Source: Flavobacterium sp.
GTDB lineage: Bacteria; Bacteroidota; Bacteroidia; Flavobacteriales; Flavobacteriaceae
Reading direction: 5' to 3'
DNA: 6,828 nucleotides
NCBI RefSeq assembly: GCF_021151785.1
Contig: NZ_JAGKWP010000116.1
Coordinates: 1-6,828 of the forward strand
Part shown: one piece after another, positions 1 through 5,297 of the stretch
How the letters are laid out: the number at the start of each line of letters is the position of its first letter
Position numbering within the stretch: the stretch's first letter is position 1
Program-made: the position numbers and the translations under genes
Notes under the pieces: generated by a model
Databases searched by the model: none
The model's input: the letters and a program-made list of their open reading frames with translations, nothing else
What the model was told of the DNA's origin: nothing

Positions 1-14
1 AAAATATTTTCTAA

Positions 15-416
15 TTATAAGTCTACTTTTCTTCTGTTGGCTTTAATTTCTCCTGCTTTCTTTTTTTCCTGTAGACGTTTTTCTTTAGCGGATCGGGATA
101 CCGTAGTAACTTTTCTAGTTTTGGGTATTTGTAGTGCTTTATCTATCAGCTCAAAAAAACGTTGGGTAATGATTTTTTTATTTTTAAGTTGACTTCGATC
201 TTCATCACAAGTTAAAATTAATAGGTTTTCTTGTGAAATTTTAGTTTTTAATTTAACTTTAATACGTTCTTTTTCTTCTTCGTTTAATCCAGAGGTGGAA
301 GATACATCAAAAATTAAAACCATTTTTGATGAAACTTTGTTCACGTTTTGTCCTCCAGCTCCACTACTGCGAACTGCTTTAAAATGAAGTTCAGAAAGCA
401 AAATTTCTTTATTCAT
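15..416 (-). CDS. arfB: Alternative ribosome-rescue factor / peptidyl-tRNA hydrolase ArfB
   Basis: ArfB (YaeJ) enters stalled ribosomes with an empty A site and hydrolyses the peptidyl-tRNA, freeing the ribosome without a stop codon. The 133-residue product has the class-I release-factor catalytic loop, GAGGQNVNKVSSK at about residues 19-31, with the GGQ at 21-23. A lysine/arginine-rich tail (about 102-131, containing SAKEKRLQEKKK and RRK) follows; in the family this tail inserts into the empty mRNA entry channel. The length is close to that of E. coli YaeJ (140 aa). There is no codon-recognition domain, which separates it from RF1/RF2. The ATG at 414-416 lies inside the last codons of the upstream gene (8-bp overlap), so translation is probably coupled. 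It is the last gene of the leftward cluster that can be seen. The 14 bases beyond its stop show no feature. Confidence 0.95.
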   Translation of the reverse strand: MNKEILLSELHFKAVRSSGAGGQNVNKVSSKMVLIFDVSSTSGLNEEEKERIKVKLKTKISQENLLILTCDEDRSQLKNKKIITQRFFELIDKALQIPKTRKVTTVSRSAKEKRLQEKKKAGEIKANRRKVDL

Positions 417-1944
417 TGTTGGGTTGATGAGCAGGTTTTAATAAATCATTAACCGTTTTTACTGGATTGAATGTTGTAAGTGGAACTTCAACAAAAATAG
501 TAATCCATTTTGCCATGGCACCATTCCATAAGCCAGGTAATTCAAAGGCTTTAATTGGTTTTCCATTCTTTGTTTTTTCAGTAATGAAAGCCGTGTCTGG
601 GTCTACAAACTTTGTTAAATCAAATTTTTCACCTTTAAAATTTTTAATGCCGCAAACTAAATCAACGGGATTAAAATGCGTTGAATTTTTAAATATCTCT
701 TTTTGTTTTACATTTTGTAAATCTACTTGTGAGGACTCTACAATTTGTAAGGTACGTCTTCCTTTACTGTCAATTACCCAAAATGGTCCTCCCCCAGGTT
801 CACCTTCATTTTTGACCATTCCACAAACTCGAATAGGACGATTTAGTACCTTAATGAGGTATTCTCGTTGATAGTTTTTTTGAAACATAGAAAATTCATC
901 TAATAAAGGCATCGATAGACGTTCTTCTACAAAATTTTTGATGTCTTTAATTTTTGATTCGCTAATATTTTCATCTTGTAATTCAGCTAAATAGTTAAAT
1001 ACTTGAGATTGAATTTCTAACAAAATGCCCCCTAAAATTTTTTTATTAGCAATGCCGTCTTTGATGTTGTTTTGAGCTACATTATCAATATTTTTGATGA
1101 ACACAACATCAGAGGTAAGCTGGTTTAAATTTTCTATAAGTGCACCATGTCCACCTGGTCTAAAGAAAAGTTCATTGTTTTCTAAGCGAAAAGGCGTGTT
1201 GTTAGCTTCTACTGCAATTGTATCACTGGTTTGATCTTGATAAGAAAAACTAACTTCAATATGGTTGTATTTATTTAATATTGTCTCGAAATGAGATTTA
1301 AATTCTTTAGAGATTGTAAAATGAATTTTAGCTTTTGTATTTTCTTTTTGGTAATAGATTGTCTCTGCTACATGTTCGTCAATTGGCGTGAAAATAGCAT
1401 CTGATTTTACATGGAATGGCAATATGCCTTTAGGTTTAGCTGCAAAATGTAGACCTTTTTCATTCAATAAGGTGTATATGATAGCATGTATTTTCTGATC
1501 AGATGTAAAATTTATATATTCAGGGAAAAGCGCTCTTGTTTTAGCTTTTAGTTCTGGATGAAAAGGAAAATTTCGAATTCCTACAATGAAAATATTTAAG
1601 TTTTGGTCCTTAAACTTGTTGATGTAACTTGTGATGGTGTCGGTTTCAGGATTAAATTGGTTTAGAAATTCATTAAGAAACTGAAACATGCGGGTGGCAG
1701 CACCAGATGCAGGAACAAATTTTTCAATTTCAAATTGATTTTTATGCTCATCAAAGTAAGTAATGTATTCATTTTGTTCTTTTGAATTAAGCTTCCAAAT
1801 ACCATCCCCAATGGTAGCACACTTATGTAAATTGATTTTTGGAATACCATTTTTAAAATAATGCAATTGTTGCATAATTTTGTCTAATGAATTTCCTCTT
1901 TGAACAATGTATTTTAAATCTGCTTCGCTAAATATTTTCTCCAT
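409..1944 (-). CDS. DUF4301-family protein, possible sugar-nucleotidyltransferase-like enzyme
   Basis: The 511-residue product is recognisable as a DUF4301 protein, a family common in Bacteroidota without an established function. Visible motifs are FVPASGAATRMF (76-87), KPKGILPFHVK (170-180), FRPGGHGALIENL (261-273), VFIKNIDNV (281-289), a glycine-rich KNEGEPGGGPFWV (378-390) followed by LQIVESSQVD (399-408), and a C-terminal LPGLWNGAMAKW (469-480). Their order resembles UDP-sugar pyrophosphorylases: a glycine-rich nucleotide loop, a PGGHG-type loop, an N-x-DN metal-site-like segment, then an E(Y)SE-like segment. A nucleotidyltransferase role is inference, not shown. No signal peptide or membrane segment is seen, so it is likely cytoplasmic. 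The frame stays open upstream to 2064, but those 40 codons lie over pnuC and read as shadow. The ATG at 1942-1944 (MEKIFSEADL) gives the expected family N-terminus. The gene overlaps pnuC by 31 bp and arfB by 8 bp. Confidence 0.88.
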   Translation of the reverse strand: MEKIFSEADLKYIVQRGNSLDKIMQQLHYFKNGIPKINLHKCATIGDGIWKLNSKEQNEYITYFDEHKNQFEIEKFVPASGAATRMFQFLNEFLNQFNPETDTITSYINKFKDQNLNIFIVGIRNFPFHPELKAKTRALFPEYINFTSDQKIHAIIYTLLNEKGLHFAAKPKGILPFHVKSDAIFTPIDEHVAETIYYQKENTKAKIHFTISKEFKSHFETILNKYNHIEVSFSYQDQTSDTIAVEANNTPFRLENNELFFRPGGHGALIENLNQLTSDVVFIKNIDNVAQNNIKDGIANKKILGGILLEIQSQVFNYLAELQDENISESKIKDIKNFVEERLSMPLLDEFSMFQKNYQREYLIKVLNRPIRVCGMVKNEGEPGGGPFWVIDSKGRRTLQIVESSQVDLQNVKQKEIFKNSTHFNPVDLVCGIKNFKGEKFDLTKFVDPDTAFITEKTKNGKPIKAFELPGLWNGAMAKWITIFVEVPLTTFNPVKTVNDLLKPAHQPNNE

Positions 1945-2525
1945 TCTAAATAAGCTAAAATTGCTAAAATTGTAAAAATCACATATTGTAAGGCTAATAG
2001 GTTGTACCCTCTGTAAATAAACAAGGGAACAGCTACAGCATCTCCAATAATGTAGAGTGTCCAATTTTCAATTTTCTTTAAGGCCATATACCACATGGCA
2101 GTAAAGAATAATCCAGATGTAAAAATATCAATATAATTGGGAATTTCAAGTTTATAATCAAAAAAAACATACACAAAATAAGTTAGTAATGCGGTAATAC
2201 TGAAAATGAGAAGACCTATTTTTTTTTCCTTTGGTGATGTTCTCGAAATTTTCAAATCAGGTTTGTCACTCTTTTTACTCCATTTGTACCATCCATAAAA
2301 ACTCATAATTGAATAGTAAGAATTTAAAATAACTTCTCCGTAATAATGAGCAATGTAGAGTAAATATACCGTTATTAATGTGCAAATCAGGCCTGTAGGA
2401 TAAACTAAAATATGCTCTTTTTTGGCAAAAATGACACTTACGATTCCAAAGAAAAACACAATTGCCTCTGCTACAATTTTCCAAAGAGGAACATTTTTAT
2501 AGGAATCAATTAAAAAATCTAACAT
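1914..2525 (-). CDS. pnuC: PnuC-family vitamin transporter (probably nicotinamide riboside)
   Basis: PnuC proteins are small inner-membrane facilitators, most of which import nicotinamide riboside for NAD salvage. This 203-residue protein is largely hydrophobic, with about seven membrane-spanning stretches (roughly 17-34, 40-59, 64-81, 103-121, 131-149, 152-171 and 175-194). Family signatures are SIMSFYGWYKW (72-82) and the C-terminal block ENWTLYIIGDAVAVPLF (153-169), continuing into an aromatic-rich last helix and EWRKY (194-198). The start at 2523-2525 gives a normal family N-terminus (MLDFLIDSYKNVPLW). The 3' end overlaps the DUF4301 gene by 31 bp. Some PnuC homologues in Bacteroidota carry thiamine (PnuT), so the substrate is inferred. 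No TPP-riboswitch CTGAGA core is visible in the 90-bp leader, which mildly favours nicotinamide riboside. No nicotinamide riboside kinase or NadR gene lies in this window. Confidence 0.92.
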   Translation of the reverse strand: MLDFLIDSYKNVPLWKIVAEAIVFFFGIVSVIFAKKEHILVYPTGLICTLITVYLLYIAHYYGEVILNSYYSIMSFYGWYKWSKKSDKPDLKISRTSPKEKKIGLLIFSITALLTYFVYVFFDYKLEIPNYIDIFTSGLFFTAMWYMALKKIENWTLYIIGDAVAVPLFIYRGYNLLALQYVIFTILAILAYLEWRKYLAKQI

Positions 2526-2615
2526 AATAGTTAAAAAGGGGAATTTTAGTTTTTAAGTTAAAATAAGTTGGCTTTCTTTTCTATAAATTCAATTGTAATG
2601 ATTTTTGCCTAAAAT
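2526..2615 (-). other. 90-bp gap between the PPTase gene and pnuC
   Basis: The gap is AT-rich. No hairpin with a T-run and no good TTG-N17-23-TAnnTTTG promoter could be found on the minus strand. The closest -7 candidate is TACAATTG, reading leftward at 2597-2590, with one mismatch and no suitable -33 box. Either pnuC is read through from the phosphopantetheinyl transferase promoter or it has a weak promoter of its own. The sequence does not decide between these. Confidence 0.5.
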
Positions 2616-3305
2616 TTATTTTTTTGGTGTGGCACAGACAAAGATAAAATTTTCAATTTCATAAAATTTGAAGCAATAACATTCCTTGTGATTATTATAG
2701 GTTAAAAAAGCGGTTCCTTCTTTGTCATTTAAAGTGAATGGGAGTTCGTTAATATGTCTTGGGAAACTTATTCCAGTTTCATTTTTGATTTTAAAAATAG
2801 CTTCTTTTACTCCCCAAACAATCGTTGCTTTTTTCAATTGTTCCTCCTGAGTTAGATTTTCCAAATGTGATATATCCATAAATCTAGGTGCAATTCTCAT
2901 CACTCGATCTTTAATTTTTTCTAAATCTACACCAATTTTTTCGTCAGTGCTTACACAAATGCTTGAAAATTCATGTGAGTGTGAAATTGAAATGTGCTTA
3001 ATATCAACTATTGGATGGTTAGTTTTGATTGCTTCAACGCTTGATTTTTGTTTAGCCTCTGGTATTAGATGAGGTTTCCCAGTTTGATCATAAAACAAAT
3101 CAAAATCAGTGTAGCCAATATGTTCGAGTAGTTTACGAACCCCTAAAAATCCTTTTTTATGTTCAATGGATTGCATGCCTTTTAATCGTTCAATTGAACT
3201 TTCTTTTAATAAAATTTCGGTGCATAAATCTTCAATTGCTTCCGAATTTTTCCAAAAGAAGGCAGAGATTGAGGGACTTATTTCGATGAAACTATGAAAA
3301 GGCAT
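2616..3305 (-). CDS. 4'-phosphopantetheinyl transferase superfamily protein
   Basis: This enzyme family moves the phosphopantetheine arm of CoA onto a serine of acyl- or peptidyl-carrier proteins, with Mg2+, in the cytoplasm. The 229-residue product has the Sfp-type motifs in order: GKPHL (76-80), SISHS (106-110), GVDLEKI (125-131, with metal-site D127 and E129) and WGVKEAIFK (164-172, with E168 and K167). Length and motifs fit the Sfp/EntD-like class rather than the short AcpS class. About 17 extra residues (roughly 81-101) separate GKPHL from SISHS compared with the usual short linker. The ATG at 3303-3305 is the only reasonable start: the frame closes at 3354-3356 without another ATG. It is divergent from ahcY and sits 90 bp upstream of pnuC. 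Whether its target is the fatty-acid carrier protein or a secondary-metabolite carrier cannot be told from the window. Confidence 0.93.
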   Translation of the reverse strand: MPFHSFIEISPSISAFFWKNSEAIEDLCTEILLKESSIERLKGMQSIEHKKGFLGVRKLLEHIGYTDFDLFYDQTGKPHLIPEAKQKSSVEAIKTNHPIVDIKHISISHSHEFSSICVSTDEKIGVDLEKIKDRVMRIAPRFMDISHLENLTQEEQLKKATIVWGVKEAIFKIKNETGISFPRHINELPFTLNDKEGTAFLTYNNHKECYCFKFYEIENFIFVCATPKK

Positions 3306-3390
3306 AGGTAAGTTATTAAGTGGTTTAAAATTATATGGTTGTCTTTCAAATGATTAGATGTATGAACAAATCATAAAAAAACCGTTAATG

Positions 3391-3422
3391 TTTAGAAAAT
3401 ACAAACTTATGTTGTAAATTTG
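3391..3422 (+). promoter_or_regulatory. Predicted promoter of ahcY (rightward)
   Basis: TAAATTTG at 3415-3422, followed by C, is a perfect TAnnTTTG -7 element. The -33 region is weak: only TTTA at 3391-3394, about 20 bases upstream. Transcription would start near 3428, giving a leader of about 30 nt. That is too short for an SAH or SAM riboswitch. The leader is A/T-rich with no Shine-Dalgarno sequence before the ATG, which is normal in this phylum. Confidence 0.55.
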
Positions 3423-3431
3423 CATCCTCAA
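3402..3431 (-). promoter_or_regulatory. Predicted promoter of the PPTase gene (leftward)
   Basis: On the minus strand a -33 TTG (3431-3429, inside a TTTTTG run) is followed after 19 bases by TAAGTTTG (3409-3402). This is a full match to the Bacteroidota TTG-N17-23-TAnnTTTG consensus. Transcription would begin near 3395, leaving a leader of about 90 nt before the ATG at 3305. It physically overlaps the rightward ahcY promoter. The call rests on consensus only. Confidence 0.6.
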
Positions 3432-3457
3432 AAATAAAAAATTAATTAGTAAAAATA

Positions 3458-4774
3458 ATGAGTACGAAAACAATTCCGTATGTACCATACAAAGTTAAAG
3501 ATATTTCTTTAGCAGAATGGGGAAGAAAAGAAATTACATTAGCTGAAGCAGAAATGCCTGGATTGATGGCTTTAAGAGCAGAATATGGTGCTAGTAAGCC
3601 ATTAAAAGGAGCTCGTATTGCAGGATGCTTACACATGACTATTCAAACAGCTGTGTTAATTGAAACGCTCGTTGCTTTAGGGGCTGATGTAACTTGGTCT
3701 TCATGTAATATCTTCTCTACTCAAGATCATGCAGCTGCGGCTATTGCAGCCGCTGGAATTCCAGTGTATGCATGGAAAGGAATGAATGAAGAAGAATTCG
3801 ATTGGTGTATCGAGCAAACATTATTCTTTGGTGAAGAGAGACAACCGTTAAACATGATCTTGGATGATGGTGGAGATTTAACTAACATGGTTTTCGATAG
3901 ATATACAGAGTTGGTAGCAGGTATCAAAGGATTGTCAGAGGAAACCACAACGGGTGTTCACCGTTTATATGAGAGAATGAAAGCTGGTACATTGTATATG
4001 CCAGCAATTAACGTGAATGATTCAGTAACAAAATCTAAATTTGATAATAAATACGGATGTAAAGAATCTGCGGTAGATGCAGTTCGTCGTGCTACAGACG
4101 TAATGTTAGCTGGAAAAAGAGTTGTAGTATGTGGTTATGGTGATGTAGGTAAAGGTACAGCTGCTTCATTCCGTGGAGCAGGTTCAATTGTAACAGTTAC
4201 AGAAATCGACCCTATTTGTGCTTTACAAGCTGCTATGGACGGTTATGAAGTTAAAAAGTTAGATACTGTTATCGCTAATGCTGATATCGTGATTACTACG
4301 ACTGGAAATAAAGATATTGTTGTAGGTCGTCATTTCGAGGCTATGAAAGATAAAGCAATCGTTTGTAACATTGGTCACTTCGATAACGAAATTGATATGG
4401 CTTGGTTAAATGCAAATTATGGTGATACCAAACAGGAAGTAAAACCGCAAGTTGACATCTACAATGTAAAAGGTAAAGAAGTTATCATTTTAGCTGAAGG
4501 TCGTTTAGTAAACTTAGGTTGTGCTACGGGTCACCCAAGCTTTGTAATGTCAAATTCATTTACTAACCAAACGTTGGCTCAAATTGAGTTATGGACAAAT
4601 AGTGCCGCTTATAAAAATGAAGTATACATGTTACCTAAACATTTAGATGAAAAAGTAGCAGCACTTCACTTAGCTAAATTAGGAGTTGAGTTAGAAATTT
4701 TAAATCCTGAGCAGGCAGCTTATATTGGAGTTGAAGTGCAAGGTCCATTCAAGCCTGAATATTACAGATATTAA
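3458..4774 (+). CDS. ahcY: Adenosylhomocysteinase (S-adenosyl-L-homocysteine hydrolase)
   Basis: AhcY splits S-adenosylhomocysteine, the inhibitory by-product of SAM-dependent methylation, into adenosine and homocysteine using bound NAD; it is cytoplasmic and normally tetrameric. The 438-residue sequence is full length. Substrate-site segments are [15 protein letters not shown] (57-71), ILDDGGDLT (134-142), [12 protein letters not shown] (160-171) and [13 protein letters not shown] (185-197, with K192 and D196). The Rossmann NAD loop is GYGDVGKG at 226-233, and the C-terminal tail KPEYYRY (432-438) reaches the neighbouring subunit's cofactor in known structures. It lacks the roughly 40-residue insertion of the long bacterial and plant form, so it is the short, human-like type. 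The ATG at 3458-3460 is the family's normal start. It appears to be transcribed alone: its own promoter lies upstream and a strong terminator downstream. Confidence 0.98.
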   Translation: MSTKTIPYVPYKVKDISLAEWGRKEITLAEAEMPGLMALRAEYGASKPLKGARIAGCLHMTIQTAVLIETLVALGADVTWSSCNIFSTQDHAAAAIAAAGIPVYAWKGMNEEEFDWCIEQTLFFGEERQPLNMILDDGGDLTNMVFDRYTELVAGIKGLSEETTTGVHRLYERMKAGTLYMPAINVNDSVTKSKFDNKYGCKESAVDAVRRATDVMLAGKRVVVCGYGDVGKGTAASFRGAGSIVTVTEIDPICALQAAMDGYEVKKLDTVIANADIVITTTGNKDIVVGRHFEAMKDKAIVCNIGHFDNEIDMAWLNANYGDTKQEVKPQVDIYNVKGKEVIILAEGRLVNLGCATGHPSFVMSNSFTNQTLAQIELWTNSAAYKNEVYMLPKHLDEKVAALHLAKLGVELEILNPEQAAYIGVEVQGPFKPEYYRY

Positions 4775-4818
4775 TGTTATACTGTTCGATTAGTCGAATT
4801 CGTATTTGATAATCAAAC

Positions 4819-4848
4819 AAAACCCTTACAGAAATGTGAGGGTTTTTT
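4819..4848 (+). terminator. Intrinsic terminator of ahcY
   Basis: A 12-bp stem (4819-4830 with 4835-4846) contains a CCCT/AGGG core and one T-G wobble. It is capped by a GAAA tetraloop (4831-4834) and ends in a run of six T (4843-4848). It lies 45 bp after the ahcY stop and just before the operator region of the next operon, so it isolates the repressor operon from ahcY read-through. Confidence 0.85.
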
Positions 4849-4859
4849 GTTAAAATTTT

Positions 4860-4877
4860 ATTCTACATTTGTAGAAT
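4860..4877. promoter_or_regulatory. BlaI/MecI-type operator 1
   Basis: This is a perfect 8-bp inverted repeat, ATTCTACA-TT-TGTAGAAT. Its core TACAttTGTA (4864-4873) is the known operator core of BlaI/MecI/CopY repressors. It covers the predicted -33 TTG of the downstream promoter. Binding by the repressor encoded immediately downstream is inferred from the family match and position. Confidence 0.8.
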
Positions 4878-4898
4878 TGATTTTTTATTCTACATTTG
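4869..4898 (+). promoter_or_regulatory. Predicted promoter of the blaI-like/M56 operon
   Basis: TTG (4869-4871) is followed after 19 bases by TACATTTG (4891-4898), a full match to the Bacteroidota TTG-N17-23-TAnnTTTG consensus. Both boxes fall inside the two operators. The start of transcription would be near 4904, with a leader of about 20 nt. Confidence 0.65.
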
Positions 4899-4904
4899 TA
4901 GAGT
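4887..4904. promoter_or_regulatory. BlaI/MecI-type operator 2
   Basis: This second copy is ATTCTACA-TT-TGTAGAGT, with one mismatch in the right arm and the same TACAttTGTA core (4891-4900). Its centre is 27 bp from that of operator 1. The core includes the predicted -7 box TACATTTG, so a bound repressor would block RNA polymerase directly. Confidence 0.8.
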
Positions 4905-4925
4905 TAATTCTAAAAACGTAGAAGT

Positions 4926-5297
4926 ATGCAATTATCTAATTCCGAAGAACAAGTAATGGAACACTTGTGGAAACTTAAAAAAGCTTTTTTAAAAGATATT
5001 TTAGAAGCCTATCCAGAGCCAAAACCAGCCACAACAACTCTAGCAACATTATTAAAGCGAATGATTGATAAAAAATTTGTGGCTTACACCGAATTTGGAA
5101 ATTCAAGAGAATATTATCCATTAGTAAAGAAAGAAGACTATTTTTCAAAACACGTTAATGGTTTGATTAAAAATTTTTTTAATGATTCTGCTTCACAATT
5201 TGCTTCTTTCTTTACCACTTCAACAAATTTGACTGAAAAAGAATTAGAAGAATTAAGAATGATTATTGATGTTGAACTTCAAAAAAAGAAAAAATGA
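4926..5297 (+). CDS. BlaI/MecI/CopY-family transcriptional repressor
   Basis: BlaI-family proteins are dimeric winged-helix repressors that are cleaved, or otherwise released, when a partner M56 membrane protease is activated. This 123-residue protein has the typical N-terminus (LSNSEEQVMEHLWKLKKAF, 3-21), a recognition-helix region around PATTTLATLLKRM (34-46) and a wing around FVAYTEFGNSREYYP (51-65). The C-terminal half is helical and charged, fitting the dimerisation part. Length is normal for the family (about 120-130 aa). The ATG at 4926-4928 gives the conserved start. Two TACAnnTGTA operators lie just upstream, suggesting autorepression, and the stop overlaps the ATG of the M56 protease (ATGA). 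Residues N101-L102 sit at the numbered position of the S. aureus BlaI cleavage site (N101-F102), but alignment was not checked. The regulated genes besides this operon are unknown. Confidence 0.95.
   Translation: MQLSNSEEQVMEHLWKLKKAFLKDILEAYPEPKPATTTLATLLKRMIDKKFVAYTEFGNSREYYPLVKKEDYFSKHVNGLIKNFFNDSASQFASFFTTSTNLTEKELEELRMIIDVELQKKKK

Noticed and set aside
467..871. Plus-strand open frame of 134 codons.
   Set aside because: It is antisense to the well-supported DUF4301 gene and has no recognisable motif or promoter.
1662..1850. Minus-strand open frame of 62 codons inside DUF4301.
   Set aside because: It is an alternate frame of a real gene with no family features.
1945..2064. Forty-codon N-terminal extension of the DUF4301 frame (possible start at 2062-2064).
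   Set aside because: The extension lies wholly over the 3' end of pnuC, reads as cysteine-rich shadow sequence unlike the family, and the internal ATG at 1942-1944 gives the expected N-terminus.
2275..2484. Minus-strand open frame of 69 codons inside pnuC.
   Set aside because: It is an alternate frame of a convincing membrane transporter gene.
2526..2615. Possible TPP riboswitch in front of the pnuC-like gene (would suggest a thiamine transporter).
   Set aside because: No CTGAGA core and no suitable helices are present on the minus strand, and the leader is too short and too AT-rich.
3306..3457. Possible SAH or SAM riboswitch upstream of ahcY.
   Set aside because: The predicted leader is only about 30 nt, and no paired GC-rich structure is visible.
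3442..3948. Two minus-strand open frames antisense to the ahcY 5' half (64 and 73 codons).
   Set aside because: They mirror the codon pattern of ahcY, and no independent start signals or motifs are seen.
4785..4817. Two small palindromes after the ahcY stop: TTCGA-TTAG-TCGAA (4785-4798) and TTTGAT-A-ATCAAA (4805-4817).
   Set aside because: The arms are only 5-6 bp in AT-rich DNA with no repeat elsewhere, and the real terminator lies immediately downstream. They could be chance, or a minor mRNA 3'-end structure.
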